Below are positions 15,955 through 24,790 of a stretch of DNA of 64,000 bases, in pieces. Below the pieces are notes generated by a model. The model was given only the letters and a program-made list of their open reading frames with translations. It was not told the origin of the DNA and did not search any database. A program made the translations under genes and the position numbers. The stretch's first letter is position 1, and each line of letters begins with the position of its first letter. The DNA is from Amycolatopsis thermoflava N1165. GTDB taxonomy: Bacteria; Actinomycetota; Actinomycetes; Mycobacteriales; Pseudonocardiaceae. The stretch lies in the NCBI RefSeq assembly GCF_000473265.1, contig NZ_KI421511.1, forward strand, positions 733,731 to 797,730. Direction: 5' to 3'.

Positions 15955-16280
15955 CGCCCCGTGACCGCCCTACTGTGTGCAGGAGATCTCTGTTCCCGCA
16001 GTTCAGGGGGCTGGACGGGGATGCGCTGGGGGCAAGGAGTCGCAGGTCAGGCCCGTGTCAACCTCACGCTGATGGAGCTGGTTCTGGCGATGCCCGACCT
16101 CACTTGATTTACGACCGCAAGGAACGTGACGTCGACAACCGGCGACATCGCAGTACTTTCGGTATCTCAATTGGTGGGCGAAGGACGTGACAGCGCCGGA
16201 TCTTGTTAATAGAGTTCATGATCGCGGCAAGGTGCGTTGAACTGCGGCTTTGCGCGTCGGTCAAGCTGGGGGAGGTAGGG
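15955..16280. other. 326-bp intergenic region
   Basis: No gene is supported. This gap separates the minus-strand mobile-element block from the plus-strand LuxR gene, so it should contain promoters in both directions. An AT-rich spot (CTTGTTAATAGAGTT, near 16204) may belong to the promoter of the LuxR gene. Confidence 0.35.
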
Positions 16281-18593
16281 GTGCCGGGTGGTCAGGCGTT
16301 CGGCGACCTGACGAGTTTCGTGGGCCGGGACGAGTTGGTGTCCTCGCTGGTGCAGCGCGTTCGCGACGGACAGCGGTTGCTCACGCTGACCGGGCCGGGA
16401 GGGGTGGGGAAGACACGGCTCGGCACGGTCCTGGCCCGCCGGCTCGGTGACGGCGAGTTCGACGCGGTGGCGATCGTGCGGCTGGCCGACCTCGAACTGG
16501 GCGGCCGGAACGCCGACGGACTCAAGGACGCCATCGTGGGGATGGTCATCGAGGCCCTCGGTGTCATCGACCACCAGGCACGCCGCCAGCTGACCGAGGT
16601 CCTGGTCGAGCACCTTCGCCACCGCCGCACCCTGGTCGTCCTCGACAACGTCGACCACCTTCTCGATCCGGTGGCCGACGTGATCACCGAGCTGCTGGAC
16701 GAAGCATCCCGGCTGCAAGTGGTCGCGACGAGCCGCCAGCACTTGGGCATCTTCGGCGAGCATGTTCAGCAGGTCCCGCCGGTCGGGGTACCCGACGCGC
16801 ACGACAACCTCGAGGCCGCGTTGGGTACCGAGGCGGTCATCCTGCTGCAGGACCGCACCCGTGCCGCTGGGCGCACCCTCACACTCGGGGATGACTGGAC
16901 GAGCATCATCGACCTTGTCCGCTGGTCCGGCGGGCTGCCGCTGGTCCTCGAGTTGATCGCGGCTCAGCTGGGCGGCGGGATGCGCCCGCAGGTCATCCTG
17001 GAGCGCCTGGACGGTGGTCGCTTGCTGCGGAACTTCGCACGGCGCATCCCACCCCACCACCGGTCGCTCACCCAGGCGCTCGACGTCTCGTGGGACCTGT
17101 GCGAGCCGGGGCAGCGCCGCTTGTGGGCTCGGCTCTCGGTTTTCTCCGGTGGTTTCGACCTCGATGCCGCCGAGGAGGTGTGTGGCGGTGATGACCTGAT
17201 CGCGACCGAGGACGTCATGGACCTACTGTCGGGGTTGGTTCGCCACTCGCTGCTCGCGAGCAGCCCGGAAGGACGGTTCCGGCAGCTTCAGCCGCTTCGC
17301 GAGTATGGGTTGCGCCGGCTACGCGAGTTCGGTGAGGAGGAGCACGTCCGCTCTCGCCACGCCGCATGGCTGCTCAAACTGACCGGATCCGCAGCGGAGA
17401 AGTGGCTCGGGCCGGACGAGCCGCAATGGCTCTACCGTGCCTACGACGAGCTCGCGAACGTCCGGTCCGCGGTCAGTTGGTGCCGGACGCTGGAACGCGC
17501 TGAGGTCGGCCTGCAAATCGTGACGAACCTGCTGCGTGCCCGCGTGCCGTTCATCTTCGCGTTCCAGTCGACCGCTGCGGGGCTGATGGACGATCTGCTC
17601 GCGGTGGCGCCGCCGGGACCGAGCCGCGTGCGGCTGGACGCTCTGGTCATGCTGGGGTGGACGCGGATCGTCCTCGGCGATCTCGAGCGCAACGAGCGGC
17701 ACCGGCCCGAATGCCACGAGCTGGCTCGGGAGCTTGGCATGGCGGATTCGCCGCAGGTTCTTTTCCTGGAAGGGACCTACTGGCTGTTCAGCCGCGGGGA
17801 CCGCCGTGGTCTTGACCTGCTGGCCCGGGCGCGTGACGGTTTCCTCCAGGCCGGGGCGGCCGGCGATGCACACATGGCTCTCTTGATGCTCGCGCTGGGC
17901 GCTGGGTTGCTCGGCCCGTCTGACGTCGCGGACGCAGCCACGGAAGAGTGTCTGGCGGAGGCTCGGGCACACGAGGCGGAATGGGCGATTACCTGGGGGA
18001 TGTGGACGCTCGGGCTGCCCGCGCGCACGGAGCCGCTTGATGTGCTGGGGGAGTGCTTGCCCCGCCAGCTTGAGCTGGGGGACAAGTGGGGATCGACGTG
18101 GTGCGTCGAGTTCGCGGCCTGGCAGCGCGCGGCCGCTGGTCAGCCCGCCGAGGCGGAAGCCGCTGCTCGGCTCATGGGCGCCTGTCGTGGTCTGCAGGAA
18201 CGAAATGGTGTTGCGCTCGCCGGCCTCATCCCCTTCGACCGGCAGCGGAAGCAGGCAGCGGACCGCATCATCGCGACGATCGGCCCGCTGGCTTTCCAAG
18301 CCGCGTACGACGACGGCGCGAAGCTCAGCACCGACGAGGTCTACAAACTTGTGCTGGCCCCGCAGGACAAAGTAGCTACCAGCCATACCGGCGAGAAGCT
18401 TGTTCTGGCTGATCTCACGCCGGCGCGTCAGAAGGTCGCGCTGCTTGTTGCCCAGGGACTGTCCAACAAGGAGATCGCCGACCGGACGCACTCCTCGCCC
18501 CGGACGATCGAGACGCACCTCACGCATCTCTACCGGGTGCTGGGTATGAACCGGACCGAACTCGCGGTGTGGGTAGCCGAGCAGAATCGCTGA
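16281..18593 (+). CDS. NB-ARC/STAND ATPase regulator with LuxR HTH
   Basis: GTG 16281 has GGAGG five bases upstream, preferred over an in-frame upstream start. The 770-residue protein has a P-loop GPGGVGKT (38-45), Walker B LVVLDN (118-123) and a sensor/GLPL-like motif (SGGLPLVLELIA) of the AfsR/MalT-like STAND class. A TPR-like middle follows, and a C-terminal LuxR/NarL helix-turn-helix (LVAQGLSNKEIADRTHSSPR) ends the protein. Such proteins use nucleotide-driven oligomerisation to switch on transcription when a ligand binds. It stands alone, so its target is not shown by context. Confidence 0.88.
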   Translation: MPGGQAFGDLTSFVGRDELVSSLVQRVRDGQRLLTLTGPGGVGKTRLGTVLARRLGDGEFDAVAIVRLADLELGGRNADGLKDAIVGMVIEALGVIDHQARRQLTEVLVEHLRHRRTLVVLDNVDHLLDPVADVITELLDEASRLQVVATSRQHLGIFGEHVQQVPPVGVPDAHDNLEAALGTEAVILLQDRTRAAGRTLTLGDDWTSIIDLVRWSGGLPLVLELIAAQLGGGMRPQVILERLDGGRLLRNFARRIPPHHRSLTQALDVSWDLCEPGQRRLWARLSVFSGGFDLDAAEEVCGGDDLIATEDVMDLLSGLVRHSLLASSPEGRFRQLQPLREYGLRRLREFGEEEHVRSRHAAWLLKLTGSAAEKWLGPDEPQWLYRAYDELANVRSAVSWCRTLERAEVGLQIVTNLLRARVPFIFAFQSTAAGLMDDLLAVAPPGPSRVRLDALVMLGWTRIVLGDLERNERHRPECHELARELGMADSPQVLFLEGTYWLFSRGDRRGLDLLARARDGFLQAGAAGDAHMALLMLALGAGLLGPSDVADAATEECLAEARAHEAEWAITWGMWTLGLPARTEPLDVLGECLPRQLELGDKWGSTWCVEFAAWQRAAAGQPAEAEAAARLMGACRGLQERNGVALAGLIPFDRQRKQAADRIIATIGPLAFQAAYDDGAKLSTDEVYKLVLAPQDKVATSHTGEKLVLADLTPARQKVALLVAQGLSNKEIADRTHSSPRTIETHLTHLYRVLGMNRTELAVWVAEQNR

Positions 18594-18687
18594 GGTGCAG
18601 CGTCATCTCGGCTGGGTTCTCGGCCAGAGCGCGAACTCCAGCCGAGAACCCGATGCCGACTTCCGTGAGCGCGGACGGCCCTGACCG

Positions 18688-18999
18688 TCAACGGGCTGTG
18701 TTGGACCGTGTCCGGTCGTCACGAGCATGGTCCCGGTGCGCTGGGGTGCGGCCAGATGTGGCTGGCTCGGCGACGAAGGTGCCGAGGCTTCGGATGGTCA
18801 CGACGAGACCGCGCTTCCGCAGCAAGTGGGTGGCGTGTCGTGCGGTGCCCAACGACACGCCATACTCCTCGGCCAGGCGGCGTTCGGCGGGCAAGGGCTT
18901 GCCCGGTGCCAGGTCGCCGCTCGCGATGCGCTTGGCAAGGTGGTCCGCCATCTTCTCGTAGATGTAGCCGGGGGCGTCGTCGAGCTGGTAGTTCGTCAT
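18688..18999 (-). CDS. Small GntR-type regulator
   Basis: The 103-residue protein is essentially a single winged helix (YIYEKMADHLAKRIASGDLA, PLPAERRLAEEYGVSLGTAR, then LLRKRGLVVTIRSLGTFVAE) with no ligand domain. Such stand-alone GntR proteins are frequent on actinomycete conjugative elements (KorSA-like) and plasmids. It is the last gene of a minus-strand group with the small genes at 19073 and 19294. Confidence 0.85.
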   Translation of the reverse strand: MTNYQLDDAPGYIYEKMADHLAKRIASGDLAPGKPLPAERRLAEEYGVSLGTARHATHLLRKRGLVVTIRSLGTFVAEPATSGRTPAHRDHARDDRTRSNTAR

Positions 19000-19072
19000 C
19001 GTCTTTCGTCAGGTAGGCAGGATGGTGTGCGGTACCCGGTTGCTGGGCGCCGTGCCGGGGCGGCGATCGCGG

Positions 19073-19291
19073 TCAGGGCTCGGCGTCAAGCCCTGGCCGC
19101 GGTGGCGGCGGCTCGAGGTCGGCATGCTGCCGAACGAGGGTCCCCAGTTCGATGAGGAGCGAGCCGAGTGCGCGCTGACGGTCGGGTGGCACCTCGCCTT
19201 CGCGCAACTGCAGGATGGCGATGGGGAGGTTGCCCGCCATGGTGCTGAGGGTCTTGACCAGGGCTTCGGTTTCGGCGGCGGCTTCGGGCAT
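19073..19291 (-). CDS. Small conserved actinobacterial protein
   Basis: The start is ATG 19291, two bases after the stop of the upstream gene. The 72-residue product (ETEALVKTLSTMAGNLPIAI, then RQRALGSLLIELGTLVRQHA, Pro-rich end) is helical and has no recognised domain. Similar short genes usually travel with XRE/TPR regulators in actinomycetes. The tight spacing shows it belongs to the same operon as the 80-residue gene before it. Confidence 0.6.
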   Translation of the reverse strand: MPEAAAETEALVKTLSTMAGNLPIAILQLREGEVPPDRQRALGSLLIELGTLVRQHADLEPPPPRPGLDAEP

Positions 19292-19293
19292 GG

Positions 19294-19536
19294 TCAGAAG
19301 CCCTCCCGCAACCGGTAGGCTCGTCGAACCGGTTCGCACGGCCACGCATCGGTACAGGCCTGGCAACGATCGCCGACCGTGGCGGGTCCGTGCAGGCCCA
19401 AGGTCAAGGCCAAGAGCGCGTAGAGCTGGAGTGGTTCCGGAACGCGCGCTGTCGTCGGGGCATCGAGAGCGCTGGGGCGCCGCTGCCAAGCTGCCGGAAT
19501 GGTCGTGTTAGTGCGGTGATCCAGCGGTGTTGTCAT
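19294..19536 (-). CDS. Small Cys-motif protein
   Basis: ATG 19536 has GAAGAGG seven bases upstream. The 80-residue product ends in CQACTDAWPCEPVRRAYRLR, whose C-x2-C and later Cys could bind zinc. It is the first gene of a minus-strand operon (19294, 19073, then gntR 18688) facing away from the XRE/TPR regulator at 19697. Proteins of this kind commonly lie beside XRE regulators. Function unknown. Confidence 0.6.
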   Translation of the reverse strand: MTTPLDHRTNTTIPAAWQRRPSALDAPTTARVPEPLQLYALLALTLGLHGPATVGDRCQACTDAWPCEPVRRAYRLREGF

Positions 19537-19696
19537 GACGGTACCTCTTCCCGGTTGGTTGCTTTCCGCGATTCCACCGGGTCGCGACCGGGCGCTCCAG
19601 AGCGCGAAACACGCGTAAACCCGGCACGAATATCGCATCCAGAGCACTGGCCTGCGGTAACGTGTCGGTCTCAGAAGGTGACAGGGGAGGAAGATC

Positions 19697-20860
19697 ATGG
19701 CGGCCAAGCGAACCGGGCTGGCCCGTGCCCGCAGGGCGGCCGGGCACACCCAGGAGCGTCTGGCCCAGCTCCTCGGCATCGACACCAGCACCGTGGCTCG
19801 CTGGGAGTCCGGCTTGTCCGAACCTTCCCCACACCGACGGCCGCGACTGGCCCGGCTGCTAATGGTGTCACGTGAGAAGCTGGAGGAGCTGCTGTGCGAA
19901 GGCACAGCGGTCTCGACTGCACTCCCGACGGACACCGGGCCGTGGGACGCGACGCGAAGCGTCGACCTCGTGACCGTTGCCGCGTTACGGGAGCGAACAC
20001 TCCAGTTCGAAACCGAGTACGACATCTCGCCCTCGACGGGCCTGCTCGCCGCAGCCACTCAGCACCTTGCCCGTGTGGCCCACCTCCGGGCGGAGGCGCG
20101 GAGCAACCGGGTGCGGCGGGAGCTGTGGGCGCTGGAGGCCGAGACCGCCACTCTGATGGGCCAGTTCGTCTGGGACGCGTCGCAGCGGCGCGACGACGAG
20201 GCGCCGCGTGCCTACTTCGATCAAGCGATTCATGCGGCGAGACAGGTCGGTGCGACCGCGGCCGAGTCGTACGCGACTTTGCGTAAGAGCTACCTGGCGC
20301 TCTACGGGGAGAAGCAGCCCAAGGTCGGCCTGGCAGCTGCGCACGAAGCGGCGGTCATCGCGAAACCGGTCAGCCCGGCTCTGACCGGGCTGGCTCTTCT
20401 CCACGTTGCCGAAGCCAACGCCATGCTCCGTGAACGACGGGCATGCGAGACGGCGCTTGGTGCGGCGCAGGAACAGCTGGATCTGGTTGGTGAGGCCGAC
20501 ACCGCTGGTGAGTACTTCTCGTCGCCTGAAATCGATCGTATGGCCGGCTCGTGCTACCTCTTCCTGGGCCTCGCTGAACGTGCGGAGGTCCCGCTGCTCC
20601 GGGCGGCCCGGACTCTGGCGACTAGGAAGAAGTTGCAGGCGATCGTGCTCGGTAACCTGTCGCTCGCCCGTCTGCGGCAGGGTGAGATCGACGGCGCGGT
20701 CCAGGCGCTCCATGGCGCAATCGACGCTTTGCAGACGACGCGAGGGGGCGGTGGTTTGAATGTCGCCTTCGCCGCCGGGAAGGAGCTGCGCCCCTGGCGA
20801 CAGCACGGTGCAGTGCAGGAGGTCGGTGAGCGGCTGTTCGCCCTGATGGCCGGTGCCTGA
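19697..20860 (+). CDS. XRE-type regulator with TPR-like domain
   Basis: Residues ~5-62 are a canonical XRE helix-turn-helix (LARARRAAGHTQERLAQLLG, then STVARWESGLSEPSPHRRPR). The rest is a ~300-residue TPR-like helical domain (RRDDEAPRAYFDQAIHAARQ and later repeats). It has a strong GGGGAGGAAG ribosome site. A cyclo-ligase-like gene follows 30 bases later, probably on the same mRNA, and a small-gene operon diverges from it. It is of the same class as the truncated regulator at the start of the window. Confidence 0.85.
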   Translation: MAAKRTGLARARRAAGHTQERLAQLLGIDTSTVARWESGLSEPSPHRRPRLARLLMVSREKLEELLCEGTAVSTALPTDTGPWDATRSVDLVTVAALRERTLQFETEYDISPSTGLLAAATQHLARVAHLRAEARSNRVRRELWALEAETATLMGQFVWDASQRRDDEAPRAYFDQAIHAARQVGATAAESYATLRKSYLALYGEKQPKVGLAAAHEAAVIAKPVSPALTGLALLHVAEANAMLRERRACETALGAAQEQLDLVGEADTAGEYFSSPEIDRMAGSCYLFLGLAERAEVPLLRAARTLATRKKLQAIVLGNLSLARLRQGEIDGAVQALHGAIDALQTTRGGGGLNVAFAAGKELRPWRQHGAVQEVGERLFALMAGA

Positions 20861-20890
20861 GGCACAGGCTGACGCGGTACAACTGCACAG

Positions 20891-21610
20891 GTGAACATGG
20901 ACGACGCGAAGCAGGCAGTCCGCCAACAGGTGTGGAAGGCGCTCGACGACGCAGGTGCTGTCGACCCTCCCGGCGCTGCCGGACACATCCCGAGTTTCGT
21001 CGGAGCAGATGAAGCGGCACGGCAGTTGAGTCAGCTCGAGGTCTGGCAGGAAGCGCGGGTCGTCAAGGCCAATCCGGACCGAGCGCAACTTCCCGTCCGG
21101 GAGGCCGCCCTACGGGACGGCAAGCTCGTGTACATGGCGGTGCCCGCAATGGCGAACCCTCGCCCGTTCTACCAGCTCGACCCGGCTCGCGTCGGCCCGG
21201 AGGCTGCTGACAGCAAGGAGGCCGCCCGGGTGGCTCCGATCGTCGCGCCTGACGAGATGTACCCCATTGACCTGGTCGTCTGCGGCACCGTCGCGGTGAA
21301 CCGCAGCGGCGCCCGAATCGGCAAAGGAGCCGGTTACTCCGACATCGAGGTGGCGCTCCTGACCGAAGCCGGACTGGTGGGCCCGCAGACGATCATCGTC
21401 ACCACGGTGCACCAGCTGCAGGTGATCGACGAGGACATTCCGGAGACGGAGCACGACTTCAGTGTCGACTTCATCGTGACGCCGGAGGCGGTGATCGAAT
21501 GCCAACCGCCTCGTCGTCCGGCCGGTATCATTTGGGAGCACCTGAGCCAGGAAAAGATCGACGCGATTCCGGCGCTGGCTCGGCATCATCGACGGAGCAC
21601 TCAGGCCTGA
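20891..21610 (+). CDS. 5-formyltetrahydrofolate cyclo-ligase-like protein
   Basis: The 239-residue protein carries the signature GKGAGYSD (144-151) of the MTHFS/FAU1 family, which uses ATP to turn 5-formyl-THF into 5,10-methenyl-THF. It is longer than the usual ~190 residues, with an extra N-terminal stretch and a C-terminal extension (PPRRPAGIIWEHLSQEKIDA). GTG 20891 or ATG 20897 may start it. Its place behind an XRE/TPR regulator, not with folate genes, suggests a specialised role; enzyme activity is inferred from the motif. Confidence 0.75.
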   Translation: MNMDDAKQAVRQQVWKALDDAGAVDPPGAAGHIPSFVGADEAARQLSQLEVWQEARVVKANPDRAQLPVREAALRDGKLVYMAVPAMANPRPFYQLDPARVGPEAADSKEAARVAPIVAPDEMYPIDLVVCGTVAVNRSGARIGKGAGYSDIEVALLTEAGLVGPQTIIVTTVHQLQVIDEDIPETEHDFSVDFIVTPEAVIECQPPRRPAGIIWEHLSQEKIDAIPALARHHRRSTQA

Positions 21611-21665
21611 CCTGGGTGCGGTGAGGCCACCAGTTTCCCGCGTCGTGGCCGAAGGCGTAGTGGTT

Positions 21666-22523
21666 CTAGGTATTGCAGTTCTTCACGACAGCCGCCACGA
21701 CGTGATCGGTTGTGAGGGCCTGGTTGACCATCGCCAGGTGCTCGATCTCGCCGGGCAGGTTGCGCGGGTCGGTGGCGGGCACGGCGATCCGTTGGTCGGT
21801 CGGTGTGCGCGTTCGATCTTGGAATCTGACGAGGGCAGTCGCAAGGACCGCGGCTTCGATGATGGCGGAGCGCTGCGCTGTCGGTAGGTCACGTCCGCGC
21901 ATTTCGCTTCGCGCGTGCTCGGGTGCGTCGGGGTGGGTGTAGGACGTCAGCAGCATCTGAGCGTCGCGGATGCGGATGATCTTGCGATAGGGCCCGAGGA
22001 GTCCGTGATGGTGGTCCAGTTCGGGTGAGCGAAGCTGTTGCGCCGCGGGGCCGAGCGCCCGCTCGAGGAAGGCCAGAAGCTGGCTGATGCGTGGGATCGC
22101 GGCTCGAAGATCGTGGGCAGGTCGCTTGACCACCGGGGCGGATCTCATCAGCAGTATGGTCGTGAGGACTTCGGCTTGGCGGTCGTGTGCGCGGTCGCCG
22201 TCCCCGGCGAAGGATCCTGTCGTGAACTGGCCGAGGTCGCGATGGTGTCCCAGCAGGGCGTGGGATATCTGTCTGCCGATCACGTGGTTGCGGTGGAGTT
22301 CGGTGGTGTAGCTGGGGAAGCGGATGACGTCGCATCCGGCGGTGGCGATGAGCATGCCGGCGGGTAGACCGTCGGTCGGTGGTGCCGGCAGCAGGGTGAG
22401 CGGCCGGCCGCGCTTATCCGCGACGGCTTGGAGGAGATCCGGGAGCTGGAATCCCACGGGCATGCCCAACTGGCGGAGGTGCTGGTGGCAGGCCACCCGC
22501 AGGGCCGGATCGATGGTGTCCAC
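21666..22523 (-). CDS. ImmA/IrrE-like protein with altered zinc motif
   Basis: The 285-residue protein resembles the ImmA/IrrE metallopeptidase-like family that partners XRE regulators. The helix where HExxH should be reads NHVIGRQISHALLGHH (about 79-94), so the first His and the catalytic Glu are replaced by Arg84-Gln85 while His88 and the downstream LLGHH remain. It is therefore probably not a protease. It faces away from the PAS gene and near a double-HTH XRE gene, the natural partner. Confidence 0.6.
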   Translation of the reverse strand: MDTIDPALRVACHQHLRQLGMPVGFQLPDLLQAVADKRGRPLTLLPAPPTDGLPAGMLIATAGCDVIRFPSYTTELHRNHVIGRQISHALLGHHRDLGQFTTGSFAGDGDRAHDRQAEVLTTILLMRSAPVVKRPAHDLRAAIPRISQLLAFLERALGPAAQQLRSPELDHHHGLLGPYRKIIRIRDAQMLLTSYTHPDAPEHARSEMRGRDLPTAQRSAIIEAAVLATALVRFQDRTRTPTDQRIAVPATDPRNLPGEIEHLAMVNQALTTDHVVAAVVKNCNT

Positions 22524-22806
22524 GGTCGAGGTGCTCCACGGTTCCCACCAGTAGCGCGCGGACGCACGGGCGCGCGCAGCTACTGTTCGTGATCGGTAAC
22601 CGGCGGGGCCGCTTCAGTGACAGGGCACCGACGAGATCGTGACGCTTAGTCATAGTTCTGCCGAGGTGTTGAGCTGAAAGTAGCAGGACCAGGGGGAACT
22701 GTCCACGAATTCGACACGCAGAGTGTTGATAGTTGGCCCGCGGCTCGCCATACTCACTGATCATCACCGGGCCTGAGCCTGGTGACCGATAGTGAGGGGG
22801 TCGGGT

Positions 22807-23844
22807 GTGAGCGGGGGAGCTGTCGACCGGCACATGAAGCGTCTGGCGCATCCGCATCGTGATCGCTGGGTCCTGTTCGACTCACGCATGGCGCTGCTTG
22901 CGGTGGGGAACGAGCTGCGTCACGGAACGTCGCCGCGGTCACGTCTCGATCCGACGGCTCGTGACCTGCTGTTGCCGCGTGTCCGGGAAGTCCTGCGCAC
23001 GGCGCGAGCCTCAGTCGGCGCCGCCTACCACTCGGGCAGGCGGTGGCTGGTCGAAGTGCACCCGGTGATCGGGGCTGGGACGGGCGGCGTGCTCGGTGCC
23101 CAGGCGATCTACGGCAACCAGTTGCCTGCGCGGCCACGGGTAAGCGGCTGCGAGTGGCGCGTCCCTGCTCTGGGCTCCGGTGACACGGTGCGCACCTACT
23201 GGTCGCCGGAGGTGTTCGAGTTCGGCGACGAGGCGTCGCGCCGGTGTTGGGAAGGTGCGCACTTCTTGGATGAAGTCTTGTTGGGCTCGTGTCGCGTCCG
23301 GATGCGCGAGCTGCTGGCCAAGGCGATGCGTGTGGGGTCCGACTTCCAGGTGATCGAGGAGTTCGCCGCCCGCGATGTCACGACGGGCGCTGTCATGTCG
23401 TTGCGGATGTCAGGTCGTGCTGAACCGGCGGATGGCAGTGGAGTGCGGTGGATCCGCGGGTTGGCACAACGGGTTGCGGGTCCGCATCGCGGCCGCGACG
23501 AGCGGGCTGACCTGCTTGCCGCGGTGTTTGCCGACCCGGGGGCTGCGCTCGGGGTCATCGACCCCGCTCATCGGCAGATCTGGATGACGTCGGCGAACTT
23601 CGGTCGCCTCCTCGGCGTGCGGATGTCGAGTACCCGGTCTCTTGTGGACTTCTGTCATGACGATGATGTGCCTGCCGTGCAGGATCTGCTCGACCGCGTC
23701 GCGCAGCGAAGTCCGGCGACCTTGCACCGGGCGCGGTTCGCGACACCGGATGGTTCCTGGCGGGCACTGGAAGTCTCGGCCACTCCGACGAGGATCGACG
23801 AGGAGACTCACGTGCTGGCGCGCTTCACCGCGTTGCCGCGGTGA
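22807..23844 (+). CDS. PAS/Rv3651-like sensor protein
   Basis: GTG 22807 has GAGGGGG upstream. The ~345-residue protein has an N-terminal GAF/PAS-like region (RDRWVLFDSRMALLAVGNEL) as in Rv3651-type actinobacterial proteins. A C-terminal PAS fold follows (AALGVIDPAHRQIWMTSANF, then GSWRALEVSATPTRIDEETH). No kinase, cyclase or HTH output domain is present, so it must act through a partner. It converges with the XRE gene with only two bases between their stops. Confidence 0.65.
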   Translation: MSGGAVDRHMKRLAHPHRDRWVLFDSRMALLAVGNELRHGTSPRSRLDPTARDLLLPRVREVLRTARASVGAAYHSGRRWLVEVHPVIGAGTGGVLGAQAIYGNQLPARPRVSGCEWRVPALGSGDTVRTYWSPEVFEFGDEASRRCWEGAHFLDEVLLGSCRVRMRELLAKAMRVGSDFQVIEEFAARDVTTGAVMSLRMSGRAEPADGSGVRWIRGLAQRVAGPHRGRDERADLLAAVFADPGAALGVIDPAHRQIWMTSANFGRLLGVRMSSTRSLVDFCHDDDVPAVQDLLDRVAQRSPATLHRARFATPDGSWRALEVSATPTRIDEETHVLARFTALPR

Positions 23845-23846
23845 GG

Positions 23847-24509
23847 TCAACGTGGCTGGAACGTGGCTGCGCCGGCGTCCGACAGGCCAGTGCGGGCGTT
23901 GCGTACCGTGCGTGCGAGGTCGAGGAGGTCTCCGGCGACGTCCGGGGTGACACAGCGGTGGATGTGCACGCCTCGCACGCCGGCGCGCTTGAGGTCACGT
24001 AGCGCGGACAGGAGTTCTCGCTCGGCGTCGTTGATCGCGTCGTCCGAGCCGGTCAGGAAGCCGAGGGGCTTGCGGAGGACGTGCGCGAGCGCACGCAGAT
24101 TCGCCTTGCTGACCGGCGCTTGCAGATCGTCCTTCTCCAATTTGGAGATATACTGCCGGCTACGAACGGCTCCGGTGTACTCGGTGATCGCGGCGGCGAG
24201 TTCTGACTGTGTCATGCTGCGGTGCCGTCGCAGGAGCCACACGCGCTGGCCAAGCGTGAGGCCCGCGAGGAGCGACTCGGGCGCGGTCCGGTACAGCTCG
24301 GCCAGAGCGTCCACGAACTCCAAGTTGAGCCGGCGGAGGCTTCCTTCCTCGACGCTGGTCAACTCACCGCGTGTCAGCGTCTGGCCGGTGTGCTTCCGGA
24401 CGTGCGCGGCCGCCTCCCGGACGGACAGTCCGCGGTCTTCGCGGAGTGCTCGAAGACGCCGGCCCAGCTCTCGCGCGGCGATCTCCGGCGGCCCCTGACT
24501 GTTCGACAT
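23847..24509 (-). CDS. Double-HTH XRE regulator
   Basis: ATG 24509 has GGGGGAA upstream and gives 220 residues. Two helix-turn-helix units are seen: LGRRLRALREDRGLSVREAA onward (~20-75) and LRRHRSMTQSELAAAITEYT (~105-165). A C-terminal helical part (DAERELLSALRDLKRAGVRG) may be the ligand or partner-binding segment. Together with the ImmA-like and PAS genes it forms a three-gene sensory cassette. This is an inference from order and family pairing. Confidence 0.8.
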   Translation of the reverse strand: MSNSQGPPEIAARELGRRLRALREDRGLSVREAAAHVRKHTGQTLTRGELTSVEEGSLRRLNLEFVDALAELYRTAPESLLAGLTLGQRVWLLRRHRSMTQSELAAAITEYTGAVRSRQYISKLEKDDLQAPVSKANLRALAHVLRKPLGFLTGSDDAINDAERELLSALRDLKRAGVRGVHIHRCVTPDVAGDLLDLARTVRNARTGLSDAGAATFQPR

Positions 24510-24572
24510 GGACGTTCCCCCACTTGTGACTTGGCGCTCCCGCAACGGAAAAGCAGCCGAATGTTACGTCGA

Positions 24573-24601
24573 TTGAGCATGGCGCCTCCGCTTCCTATGG
24601 T
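24573..24601 (+). promoter_or_regulatory. Candidate promoter of conjugation operon
   Basis: TTGAGC (24573-24578), a 17-bp spacer and TATGGT (24596-24601) fit a housekeeping-type promoter. It would give a leader of about 110 bases containing the large hairpin at 24714-24790. Confidence 0.35.
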
Positions 24602-24713
24602 CAAGACCATCAGATCACAAGACGCCGCGTGGCGGATCCCGGTCAGGTGAGGGACTGGCGGGGACGACGCCCGCGGTGGTGCCGGGGCGATCCCCGGTAC
24701 CGCAGGAGGGGGA

Positions 24714-24790
24714 GCTTCGATGCGAGCGCACCAGGGGAGCACATGCACCGGAGATCGTCCGGTGCATGGTGGTTGCGCTCGCATCGAAGC
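24714..24790 (+). promoter_or_regulatory. 77-base two-tier hairpin at start of conjugation operon
   Basis: The outer arms GCTTCGATGCGAGCGCACCA (24714-24733) and 24770-24790 pair over 20 bp with one bulged T. Inside, ATGCACCGGA (24743-24752) and TCCGGTGCAT (24758-24767) make a perfect 10-bp stem over GATCG. The ribosome site AGGAGGGGGA ends exactly at the base of the stem, and ATG 24720 lies inside the left arm. It could be an oriT-like dyad or an RNA switch at the first gene. Confidence 0.65.

Noticed and set aside
16281..24509. Secondary-metabolite cluster suggested by the LuxR-type regulator and regulator density
   Set aside because: No core biosynthetic gene (polyketide, peptide or terpene synthase) is present; the block holds only regulators and small genes.
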